DNA of 8,288 nt from Methanobacteriota archaeon (GTDB lineage Archaea > Thermoplasmatota > Poseidoniia > Poseidoniales > Poseidoniaceae): the NCBI GenBank assembly GCA_002727485.1, contig PBXE01000054.1, forward strand, positions 1 to 8,288, given 5' to 3'. Of this stretch, positions 1-7,515 are shown one piece after another. Position 1 is the first letter of the stretch. Every line of letters begins with the position of its first letter. The notes under the pieces were generated by a model. It ran no database searches, was not told where the DNA came from, and saw only the letters and a list, made by a program, of their open reading frames with translations. A program made the position numbers and the translations under genes.

Positions 1-1640
1 CTGCTGTTGAAGAAAACGAAAGGCGAAGAAGAAAAGGCCAACAATCTATCGAAGTCCCTGATTTATGGGATCCTGATTTCTACAGGTCTTGCGTGATGGA
101 AATGTCACGAACAACTGGGGTTGCAGTGTTATTATCTGCAACGACCACAATAATCGGATTCTCTGTGTTGATTATGCCAAGCATTGTACCTATTGTTCCG
201 ATTCGTTCTGTTGGTTTGACATTAGTCGCAGGAATATTGGCCACATTGGTATTTTCCATGATTTTAGTCCCGGTGTTGACTTGGATTCTCAGATTCAATA
301 AACGGACAAATCCACCAATGTGGGGTTCATTAGCAAAATTCCCAGTTAAAGGATACCTTGTGATAATTATGATTACAGCAAGTATTACCATTGCCGGATT
401 TGCAAATCTTGACCAATTTGACAAACCGATTTCCGGTAGTGACCAAACACCGGATAATATTCCTTCTATGGAAGCTATGGTTGAATATTCAAACACATTC
501 GGAGGAGGACAAACTTCTCTGTTTATTTTTGATGCGTCTCAGCACATAAACGACCAAGAAAAGAAAATTAGATCTCTGGATGTTCTCGACGCCATGGATC
601 AATTAGAAAATCAAATTCAAACAGTCGATAATACATCTACTACTAGTTTAATCACATTCCTTGAATCAGTCCCTGTTACAATTTCTGAACCAACAACAAA
701 CGTCACTATTTACGAAGGTTCTCTTTGGGATTTGTTACATGATAAATGCTGGGAATCAAACTCTCCAGATTGCGCAGCATGGGTATTGCTAGACGCAACA
801 TCTGCTGACGGTAAAGGGAGAGAGCATCTTCGTAAAGACATGGTAAATGTAGCATACGATACACTTTCCAAGGAAGTTCAATGGATGCTCACAAATGAAG
901 GCGGAAGCAAAGCGCTAGTATACGTTACACAACCGTACATGAATCTAGATAACGCCAGCATTCTAAGGGACGAGATAGATACAATGCTAGCAGACCCAAT
1001 GGAAGAAGATGGCATACGAGTTTCACCCTTAACTGGGGGATTACCGGTTAGTTTAGACATCAACGAAGGAATTCATGACACTCAAAGTTATACCACGATT
1101 TTGACAATGATTATCCTAACAATCGTTCTCTGCATAGTTTTCAAATCTGTTAGAATTGGAATAATAACTATGATTCCAGTAGCAGCAATTATTGTTTGGC
1201 AACCGTTATTGATGAGTTCAGGAGATGTAAATGTAAACATATTTACTGCCATGATTGGAACTATTGTATTTGGTATTGGAGTTGATGATGCTATTCACGT
1301 GATGCATAGAATCCAAGAAGAAGGTGAAACTGCAGTTGGAATTAGCCATTCTATTGAAAAGACTGGCCAAACTATCTTTGAAACCACTGCAACAACTGTC
1401 GCTGGATTGGGAGCAGGATTCTTTGTTGCATTCCCAGGACTGGTGAATTTCTTCGTCTTGATGATGTTGCTGATAATATTCGCATTCCTAACAAGTGTAT
1501 TCTTATTACCAGCTTGTATTACTGCTGAAAAGGTAACAAGAAGTAAAATTAGAGGAGATGAACATTCATTCATTGATTATGGGGATGGAGTTGTTCTGAC
1601 TGATTCATCAATGAAAGCTGTTGATGCAATAATTGAATGA
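1..1640 (+). CDS. RND-superfamily (MMPL/HAE-3-like) exporter, 5'-truncated
   Basis: This is the C-terminal part of a large RND-type membrane transporter, which typically uses the proton gradient to export lipids or other hydrophobic compounds; the substrate here cannot be told. The frame is open to the left edge (codons from position 3), so the GTG at 93 is internal. Counting from codon 93, hydrophobic segments lie near residues 9-29, 36-66 and 85-104, followed by an extracytoplasmic domain (about 105-338) and five further segments (about 339-359, 362-384, 388-408 and two in 435-480). This matches TM5-TM12 of the 12-TM RND plan. The second-half signature GIGVDDAIH is at 394-402, with acidic D398/D399 in the presumed proton-relay helix. 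The internal duplication shows in the TG-x(8)-TTIIGF stretch near residue 8 and the related TGQTIFETTATT stretch after the second signature. C219 and C227 in the external loop could form a disulfide. A basic stretch (ENERRRRKG) lies upstream in a cytoplasmic loop. The family is clear; the exact subfamily is inferred. Confidence 0.93.
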   Translation, partial: AVEENERRRRKGQQSIEVPDLWDPDFYRSCVMEMSRTTGVAVLLSATTTIIGFSVLIMPSIVPIVPIRSVGLTLVAGILATLVFSMILVPVLTWILRFNKRTNPPMWGSLAKFPVKGYLVIIMITASITIAGFANLDQFDKPISGSDQTPDNIPSMEAMVEYSNTFGGGQTSLFIFDASQHINDQEKKIRSLDVLDAMDQLENQIQTVDNTSTTSLITFLESVPVTISEPTTNVTIYEGSLWDLLHDKCWESNSPDCAAWVLLDATSADGKGREHLRKDMVNVAYDTLSKEVQWMLTNEGGSKALVYVTQPYMNLDNASILRDEIDTMLADPMEEDGIRVSPLTGGLPVSLDINEGIHDTQSYTTILTMIILTIVLCIVFKSVRIGIITMIPVAAIIVWQPLLMSSGDVNVNIFTAMIGTIVFGIGVDDAIHVMHRIQEEGETAVGISHSIEKTGQTIFETTATTVAGLGAGFFVAFPGLVNFFVLMMLLIIFAFLTSVFLLPACITAEKVTRSKIRGDEHSFIDYGDGVVLTDSSMKAVDAIIE

Positions 1641-1649
1641 TTTCAATTA

Positions 1650-1660
1650 TTTTTTTATAT
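1650..1660 (+). promoter_or_regulatory. T-tract overlapping TATA box ahead of the zinc-ribbon membrane protein gene
   Basis: Ten bases after the exporter stop codon there is a run of seven T (1650-1656) that runs straight into TATAT, giving TTTTTATAT at 1652-1660. The box lies 22-30 bases upstream of the ATG at 1682, the distance expected between an archaeal TATA box and a leaderless transcription start. The same T-run could serve as the U-tract that ends the exporter transcript. Both roles are inferred from position and base composition; neither has been shown. Confidence 0.5.
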
Positions 1661-1681
1661 TCTTATTAGCCATGGCGATTC

Positions 1682-2293
1682 ATGGAAGCCATGGAGAATG
1701 ACACTCAACATGGTTATCCAAATTTACCACCGAAAGTATTCTTGTTTATTCTAATTGCTAATATAATTGGAACTAATGTTTTCATTCCACATTATTTTAC
1801 ACTTGAATTCGCCTTCAGTATTTGGACTTGGAGTTTATTTGCAGATATTGTATTCATTATCACGATGACACTGTCATTGATTATTCCATTGAAATTGCAT
1901 GCAAAAAACGGTGATATATTCACAAACGGATTGATTTGTGGTGGACTAGTCTATTTCGGATATATGATTAGTTGGTTCTTTGTTTGCAATCTATCAGATG
2001 AATTTAGTATGGATGACTATACCCTTGTATACCATGGATATTGGGGAGCTCTAGCGTGTATGATCACATCGATGATAATGATGGCTAAAACTGACCCTAA
2101 TTATATCGATAGTAAACAAAAAAACAACGTCAAGTGCCCTAATTGCAATAAACTACTAAGAGTGCCAAACACTTTCACTGGTAATGCTAATTGTACTGGA
2201 TGTGACAATGAGTTTAGAGTAGTGAGCCTAAATGGATTATCGGTGGCTGTCGAAGTTGGAGAAATTCCGGATTCCGTTAACCACTCGGAATAA
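1682..2293 (+). CDS. Unrecognised four-TM membrane protein with C-terminal zinc ribbon
   Basis: I do not recognise a family for this 203-residue protein. It has a short polar N-terminus and four likely membrane helices (about residues 18-38, 48-70, 80-102 and 115-135). A soluble tail follows, carrying two CxxC knuckles, C152-P-N-C155 and C171-T-G-C174, separated by 15 residues. The first knuckle is followed by LLRVP, as in treble-clef or zinc-ribbon modules found in many small archaeal and bacterial proteins. The ribbon probably binds one zinc ion; it probably faces the cytoplasm, because four helices would put both ends on the same side. The ATG at 1682 is the first start after an in-frame stop at 1667-1669 and lies at leaderless distance from the TATA box at 1652-1660; M4 (1691) is the alternative. 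The exporter stop codon is 41 bases upstream on the same strand, so joint transcription is possible but a separate promoter seems likelier. Its 3' end lies one base from the convergent RNase P RNA gene. No function is assigned. Confidence 0.85.
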   Translation: MEAMENDTQHGYPNLPPKVFLFILIANIIGTNVFIPHYFTLEFAFSIWTWSLFADIVFIITMTLSLIIPLKLHAKNGDIFTNGLICGGLVYFGYMISWFFVCNLSDEFSMDDYTLVYHGYWGALACMITSMIMMAKTDPNYIDSKQKNNVKCPNCNKLLRVPNTFTGNANCTGCDNEFRVVSLNGLSVAVEVGEIPDSVNHSE

Positions 2294-2294
2294 G

Positions 2295-2601
2295 TTGGAG
2301 GATGCAGGGAGTAAGCCCCTTTCTGTTCCCTTTCGGTGACTGCATTCAACTAAGCACCCTACCTGTCCCTGAGCGTGCAGCGTTATCGGGACTGTTTGGG
2401 CTTGCTCCAGCGGGGTTGCTCGTCTCATCGATAATATGGCAACCTCGTCCTTTCGGATTCATCGTACACACCATACCTCGTTCGTTTCTGCACCATTGAC
2501 CGACCCATCTCTGTGTCTCGAATTGTTTCGACCGCCTGCACTTTGGAGAGGGGACTTTCCTCAGACTCGAAGTCTGTCAGCAGTCCTCCTGCATCCTCCA
2601 A
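2295..2601 (-). ncRNA. rnpB: RNase P RNA (archaeal type A)
   Basis: This is the catalytic RNA of RNase P, which removes 5' leaders from pre-tRNAs. Read on the minus strand, the ends form a perfect 14-bp P1 helix (2588-2601 with 2295-2308). A 6-bp P3 hairpin with a UCG loop (about 2564-2578) is followed by the universal conserved block GAGGAAAGTCC (2552-2562). The conserved GAGCAAGCCCAAACAG lies at 2392-2407, a P16-like hairpin with GTCCC/GGGAC ends at 2365-2392, and the GGT-containing stretch AGGTAGGGTGCTTA, which in P15 contacts the tRNA CCA end, at 2351-2364. The closing block ACAGAAAGGGGCTTA is at 2312-2326. The bacterial P18 hairpin between the GGT region and the last block is missing, as is normal in Archaea, while the GGT loop is kept, which argues for type A over type M. 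The length of about 307 nt fits. The segment is visibly more GC-rich than its surroundings. Ends are set by P1; the mature ends may differ by a few bases. Confidence 0.97.
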
Positions 2602-2620
2602 TTGCCGGTTGCTGTGCTAC

Positions 2621-2628
2621 ATTTGAAA
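2621..2628 (-). promoter_or_regulatory. Possible TATA-like box for RNase P RNA
   Basis: On the minus strand TTTCAAAT lies 20-27 bases upstream of the predicted RNA 5' end at 2601, in the 35-base gap after the surface-protein stop codon. It is a poor match to an archaeal TATA box (TTTAWATA). The position is about right, but no stronger box is seen. The RNA could instead be cut from a transcript reading through from the surface-protein gene, because no T-rich terminator lies between them. Confidence 0.3.
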
Positions 2629-2636
2629 CCATTGGC

Positions 2637-5600
2637 TCAATCAAATTCGGATTCTTCTTCAGAATCTACCTGATATCTTCTGCCTGACACAACCAAATAA
2701 CTGAGCAAACCAATCATTCCAATTATGACTATTGAAAAGCCAGTAAGCATCGCTGTATCAGCTCCTTCTAAGCCCTCAATAACATATTCAGATGAATCAT
2801 CTGAAACTTTTACAGGGCTAGTTCTTGCAAATTTTCCATCCGGAGTTGTTATTTCAATCCATGCAGCACCCGTTTCTTCTGGAGTCCAGGTAACTTCAAA
2901 CCTTTCAGAATTATTACCTGGAACTTGAAGATTAACAATTTCTATGAGTCGCCTATTTTTACTGCCTTCTATTACCTCAATTCGCAAACTAGTAATTCCA
3001 TCAACAAGACCGATATTTTCAACTGTTACGTTAATCTGAATTGGTTTGCCAACAACAATGTCTTGGCTCTCTAGCAATATCTGGTGGTCGTTTAACACCA
3101 GTTCGGATGTCCTACTAGCTAATTCTAATTTGGCTAAAGGCATAGAACGGTTATTGAATTTATCAGATATCATTTGGCCAGCGAGGTCACTTCCTGTAAC
3201 CCATACCCAAAGATCCCAAGAGTCCTTTCTGCTAAGTTCCGGTATAAGACCATCTAAATCAATGCTAGATGCTAATGGAATAGAATCTCCGGAACCAGTT
3301 CCTGCGATGACCTCCATCGATGTATTTCCACTCAATATCGCAAATTCAGGCAAGGTCATACCTCTGGGAACTAACAACCAATTTAACAAAATAGAGTCGG
3401 AGTTCAGTCCCTCAGGCTCATTCAAAGAAATTTCAAACTGTAAATCCTTCCAGTCCCTTTCTTGTATTTGCTCAAACTGATTTGGCGCCAATAATTGATT
3501 TACAACCGGTTTATTCCCATCAACTACGACCCAGGCTACAATTCTATCGTTTGGGGTTCTGTCTATTGCACCCAATGGGAGGTTGATTAAGTCGAGATTT
3601 ATTGGATATATTCCAGAATAATTAGAGGCTGTTATCTCAATTAACGCACTACCATTTTCAGTTGTACCATAGAAATAGTAATCGCTGTACATTGCCATTA
3701 CTTCAAATGATTCCATCACAGAAGAACCATCCTTCGACCAAATTACTTCAGTTTGGAAATACCCTGGATTTCCAGGCGCAACAAATGAGTTATTATTTAC
3801 GAAACCTGCCGAATCAAGTTTAACTTCAACCTCACTAGAAAACCGCCACTTTCTCTCAAGTTCTTTACTATATGATTGACCTGCATCATCTTCAACTTCA
3901 ACCATAACAGTCCTAATCATTGACGAATCGGGATTAAATTCCCAATCTAATTCAAATTTAACTTCAAGTGTAAACTCTGAATCAAAATGGCTAGCATTAC
4001 CAATTATTGTACAATTTATTATTTGAACGCTTAACGAGGCAGAAATGCAACCTGAAAGGGCATCCCATTCTAAAATTAAATTTTCATTTGCTCCAAATCC
4101 TAAATCGATACTAACCACTGAAATATCTCCGTAACCATTTGAATCGGAAATTGGAATATGAATACTATATTCTTGTGCTGGGTGTAACCAATAATCATCT
4201 TGACCCCAACCAAAACCATTTTGATTGATTACAGGAGAACCATCATTTCCTATTTTTATTGTAAAATAGGGATTATCTATTGAACCTGAATCGACTAATT
4301 CATGACCTGCAGGATCAATAATTTCCAGCCAACCAGATACGACATCGCCTTCTTCATAATCTGACATATCAATTAGTTTAGAGTAATTACCTTGGAAGCC
4401 ATTCAAGTTGTTTGGTTTGTCTAGTTCTATCACTTTAATGTCTGAGGAATCAGATGAAAGATGTAAGTATGCATGTCTTGGCAAAACTGGTCTATCAGCA
4501 ATTAAGAATTGTAGTGATAGGGGCTCATTAACGGGCATGTGGTCAAATTTACCTACGTTTGAAGAAATTATAACGGGAGATATTTCGTCTAAGTAGAAAG
4601 TCGCATTTTTATCAATGTTCCAATATACACTTTGTCCTAACAGACCAGCAACCGTAATTTCAATTTTAATTTTAGTCGCATCAGCATCTGGAGAAAAATT
4701 CAAAGTTGCGACTCCGTTAATTAGTTCTTGAGTACTATCCTGTAAATTGCCATCAACTACAAGTCCAATATTTACAGTATTGTTCCTTGGTGTTGTAGTT
4801 AAATTCGCAAAATTAATCTCGACTTCGATAGTACACTCACCTCCAGTATCAATGTATGAATCGATTATTGAAGACCTGCTACCATTGCCAAAAGAGATTC
4901 CCCAGTCTGTAACAGTCACATCCCTTTCAACTCCCATAGAAGTTCCTAAGCCAAATCTGAGGGCACTAGGTTGCGATGTAATTCCATCCATGTCAATGGA
5001 ATTTAATGCTATTAGTGCTATTTCATTAGGCCATTGTGTAGAAATTTTAATCTTGAAATAGAATTCAACCGTATATTCTGAGAATGAGTAATTAAATTCT
5101 TCAAAAATTATACCTTCATCAACAATACAATTTCTATCAATTAGAGAACAATCCATTTCTCTTACCCAATTATTTCCAGATAGCGTGAATAATGAATCCC
5201 AACCATTATTCAAGAAGTGTGTTTCTGCATCATTGAGATTCAAGTTCGTCAAATCGAATAAACTTGTAAACTCATACCAATCATTTCCAGCGACTATAGT
5301 TTCTGTTTCATTGGCTAGGGTTATAGAGATAGGATTTGGTGTTCCTGTTGTCTCTAAAACATACTCTGTGATAGTGATACTTCCCCTATTTGACATCAAA
5401 ACTGGTATTTTTGAAACCCTTGTACCATCTTGGACATTAACTTCCCCAAGTTTAGAATTAATTGAAGATATTATGTCTTTAGAAGCATCATCTTGGATTA
5501 TAGCTGTAAAAGAGTACGGAATTGATAATCCAGAAAATAGGATCTCTGCATTTGTATTACTTGAGATTTGAATTCTTAATTTGTGTAAATCTAATCCATT

Positions 5601-7439
5601 TATTGATGATTCAGGATTACTTGATGCAATTTGTCCCTCGATTGACATTATATCCATGCTAGATAATTCTATTCTCTTGGGCTGATTTAGAGAGCCAATA
5701 GACTTTGTAAGTATTTGATTACTATTGACATAGAACTCTAAATTAACATTTCCAACTTGCTGCGATTTTGGAGTTAAGAAAAATTGCATAGTTGCTAAAG
5801 TTCCGAATTTAGACCGGTTTTCATTCGAAAATGGATAAAATAATTCTACACTTTGTTCGATTGAGGTTCCTGTATTGATTACCTTGGAATGATTGGAATC
5901 TATCAATCTATTTTGGTGACCCCAAGGACCTAATCCTGTTCTTGACATTGACCATTCTGATATCCCGTCTAGTCCGATATCAATTTCAACACCTTCCGGA
6001 GAAGAATGACGTAACAAATCTGCTTGGAAGTATTCAAAAACATAATTTCCAGTACCATTCCACTTTACATTCAAGTGAACACTTGGTTGATTTAGCCGAT
6101 ATATTCCGTTTTGTGGAATTTTTGACCAATTGTTTGTATTACAATTTGTGAAATCGACAAAACATACTTCGAGGCTGCCAGTTCCTGAAATCACACTAAC
6201 GAAATGAGCTTCAGAAAATGGATTAGATACACGCCATTTAGGAGAAAATATTTGATCTACTCCAGTTAGTTCACCGTTTGATATCGCAGAATAGCCGGTC
6301 CAACCGCCGTCATTATTTGAGAATGAATTTATGATTGCTCCACCGAATTTTATTTGATTCACCACAGGGGATTCCATTGTAGAAGTCATGAAGATTTTGA
6401 TTTGTAACATTGAATAGTCGTCTACAGATATTGAACCAAGATCTGCGGTTAAGTCTACACGGCCAATAAAACCGGGCAGTTCCTGTCCATCAACAAAGTT
6501 CACCAAAGTCCACTCAACGGATGATCCAGCAGGCATTTCTGCATCTATCGACATCATGCCAAATGAGGTAGCCATAGCACCTTGAACTCCTGGGCCAAAT
6601 GGCATGCTAGTCCAATTGCCTGAGCCAGTTCCTGCATTGGTTTTTGGCTCGATTGTTATGTCATCGATATTCCAACCTGTATACTCAACTGAGCCATCAC
6701 TAGACCCTAGACCAAATCTTACTTGAAAGTTAGAATTACCCGAAATGTATGAACTGATATCATGAGATGATTGTGAAAATGAACCATCAATTACATTTGC
6801 AAATGGATTTTGATAGACTGTTATCCAGGCGTTGTTGGAATTCTTGACTTGCACAACAGCATTGTCATAGCTTCTAGATTCTACACCAAGCCTTTTCCAA
6901 TACTTGAAATCCCAAGACCCAGAACATGCTGAGCAATCTATAGAAGGTGACGTAGCATAGTATGGACCACCCATATAACTCGGATAATTACCATTATAGG
7001 TGTAAATAGCTGAATTACCCGAGTTAACTCCAGATACTGAACCTAACGTTGTATCAAAACCATGAGCCCAACCTCCGCCTGAAAATGTCCATCCTTGTGC
7101 AGAACCTTCGAAATCCCATTCAAATGAGTTTGGCGCAACACGTAATCCCGATTTATTGTAATCTATTCCTTCGATATATGTTCCACTAGCCCAGTCTGTT
7201 TTCTTTGAGAGTGTCAATATGTCATCAATCGTGTGCGGCTGTTCAGTGATTTCAAATTCCAATTTTGAAACAATATCTCCAGCAGGAACCTCAATTGTGT
7301 AGTCGTCAGATATGCCATCTGGAGAGACATAAATTTCGACATCAATTTGGCGATTAGGACTATTTGCTTCAGCAAGTGGTGAAACAAGTGAAATTAAGAA
7401 AATCGAAACAAGGAAAATCGAACATAACTTCCCCTGCAT
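2637..7439 (-). CDS. Giant secreted, C-terminally membrane-anchored modular surface protein
   Basis: This 1600-residue protein is probably displayed on the outer face of the cell. It starts with a Sec signal peptide (hydrophobic core about 5-22, likely cut after A23-E-A25). A MAM/concanavalin-like beta-sandwich module follows at about 106-265: it opens WDFEG-x(4)-W, carries C169 and C172, and closes WNIDDITIEP. The long middle is beta-rich. The motif PV(V/I)NQ recurs at 358, 1069 and 1311, with a related PVI at 955; these look like first strands of Ig-like modules. A CARDB-like adhesion or Ig module is at about 1447-1545. A single membrane helix (about 1563-1585) is followed by RR and an acidic tail (1587-1600). 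Cysteines occur mostly as close pairs (169/172, 426/433, 764/771, 1131/1143) with C869 alone. About 22 N-x-S/T sequons suggest heavy N-glycosylation. No HExxH or other catalytic motif was seen, so an adhesion, binding or envelope role is more likely than an enzyme; the exact function is unknown. The ATG at 7439 directly precedes the signal peptide. Confidence 0.9.
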   Translation of the reverse strand: MQGKLCSIFLVSIFLISLVSPLAEANSPNRQIDVEIYVSPDGISDDYTIEVPAGDIVSKLEFEITEQPHTIDDILTLSKKTDWASGTYIEGIDYNKSGLRVAPNSFEWDFEGSAQGWTFSGGGWAHGFDTTLGSVSGVNSGNSAIYTYNGNYPSYMGGPYYATSPSIDCSACSGSWDFKYWKRLGVESRSYDNAVVQVKNSNNAWITVYQNPFANVIDGSFSQSSHDISSYISGNSNFQVRFGLGSSDGSVEYTGWNIDDITIEPKTNAGTGSGNWTSMPFGPGVQGAMATSFGMMSIDAEMPAGSSVEWTLVNFVDGQELPGFIGRVDLTADLGSISVDDYSMLQIKIFMTSTMESPVVNQIKFGGAIINSFSNNDGGWTGYSAISNGELTGVDQIFSPKWRVSNPFSEAHFVSVISGTGSLEVCFVDFTNCNTNNWSKIPQNGIYRLNQPSVHLNVKWNGTGNYVFEYFQADLLRHSSPEGVEIDIGLDGISEWSMSRTGLGPWGHQNRLIDSNHSKVINTGTSIEQSVELFYPFSNENRSKFGTLATMQFFLTPKSQQVGNVNLEFYVNSNQILTKSIGSLNQPKRIELSSMDIMSIEGQIASSNPESSINGLDLHKLRIQISSNTNAEILFSGLSIPYSFTAIIQDDASKDIISSINSKLGEVNVQDGTRVSKIPVLMSNRGSITITEYVLETTGTPNPISITLANETETIVAGNDWYEFTSLFDLTNLNLNDAETHFLNNGWDSLFTLSGNNWVREMDCSLIDRNCIVDEGIIFEEFNYSFSEYTVEFYFKIKISTQWPNEIALIALNSIDMDGITSQPSALRFGLGTSMGVERDVTVTDWGISFGNGSRSSIIDSYIDTGGECTIEVEINFANLTTTPRNNTVNIGLVVDGNLQDSTQELINGVATLNFSPDADATKIKIEITVAGLLGQSVYWNIDKNATFYLDEISPVIISSNVGKFDHMPVNEPLSLQFLIADRPVLPRHAYLHLSSDSSDIKVIELDKPNNLNGFQGNYSKLIDMSDYEEGDVVSGWLEIIDPAGHELVDSGSIDNPYFTIKIGNDGSPVINQNGFGWGQDDYWLHPAQEYSIHIPISDSNGYGDISVVSIDLGFGANENLILEWDALSGCISASLSVQIINCTIIGNASHFDSEFTLEVKFELDWEFNPDSSMIRTVMVEVEDDAGQSYSKELERKWRFSSEVEVKLDSAGFVNNNSFVAPGNPGYFQTEVIWSKDGSSVMESFEVMAMYSDYYFYGTTENGSALIEITASNYSGIYPINLDLINLPLGAIDRTPNDRIVAWVVVDGNKPVVNQLLAPNQFEQIQERDWKDLQFEISLNEPEGLNSDSILLNWLLVPRGMTLPEFAILSGNTSMEVIAGTGSGDSIPLASSIDLDGLIPELSRKDSWDLWVWVTGSDLAGQMISDKFNNRSMPLAKLELASRTSELVLNDHQILLESQDIVVGKPIQINVTVENIGLVDGITSLRIEVIEGSKNRRLIEIVNLQVPGNNSERFEVTWTPEETGAAWIEITTPDGKFARTSPVKVSDDSSEYVIEGLEGADTAMLTGFSIVIIGMIGLLSYLVVSGRRYQVDSEEESEFD

Positions 7440-7463
7440 AAAGCAATTTAATTCATCTTAGCA

Positions 7464-7470
7464 CTTTAGA
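7464..7470 (-). promoter_or_regulatory. Possible TATA box for the surface-protein gene
   Basis: On the minus strand TCTAAAG lies 25-31 bases upstream of the ATG at 7439, the spacing expected for a leaderless archaeal transcript. A second AT-rich stretch (AATTAAATTG, 7444-7453) lies too close to the ATG to direct a start upstream of it. No Shine-Dalgarno-like sequence precedes the ATG. The assignment rests on position and rough consensus only. Confidence 0.35.
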
Positions 7471-7483
7471 CATTCGCCTCACA

Positions 7484-7492
7484 TTACTTATT
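7484..7492 (+). promoter_or_regulatory. rpiA: Possible TATA box for rpiA
   Basis: TTACTTATT lies 24-32 bases upstream of the rpiA ATG, again at leaderless spacing. It shares the 76-base divergent gap with the surface-protein promoter, only about 14 bases from that candidate box. Two full pre-initiation complexes could hardly sit there at once. GGAAGGG at 7507-7513 resembles a ribosome binding site but is only two bases from the ATG, which is too close to work as one. Confidence 0.4.
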
Positions 7493-7515
7493 GACCGATT
7501 TCTACTGGAAGGGTT

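Noticed and set aside
1672..1701. Nine-codon upstream frame and a repeated GCCATGG (1669-1675, 1688-1694) at the start of the zinc-ribbon gene
   Set aside because: The mini-frame overlaps the real start out of frame, and it lies upstream of the expected leaderless transcript start. The 7-base repeat is short enough to arise by chance.
2295..2601. The perfect 14-bp inverted repeat as insertion-sequence ends or a terminator
   Set aside because: The arms form the P1 helix of RNase P RNA, with conserved blocks in the right places inside. No transposase or target-site duplication is present.
2302..2687. Short open reading frames on both strands across 2237-2687
   Set aside because: They overlap the RNase P RNA, whose conserved blocks and P1 helix fully explain the sequence. 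Their translations are low in known motifs and rich in Pro, Arg and Ser, as expected from a structured RNA gene.
3046..3480. 144-codon open frame on the plus strand inside the surface-protein gene
   Set aside because: It is antisense to a continuous 1600-codon gene with a sensible domain order, and its translation shows no recognisable motif. The other plus-strand frames at 4747-5061 and 5185-5571 are rejected for the same reason.
2637..7439. Surface protein as a secreted peptidase (immune inhibitor A type) or a PGF-CTERM/archaeosortase substrate
   Set aside because: The MAM-like module first suggested a peptidase, but no HExxH or other catalytic motif was found. The C-terminus is a plain membrane helix with an acidic tail, without a PGF sorting motif.
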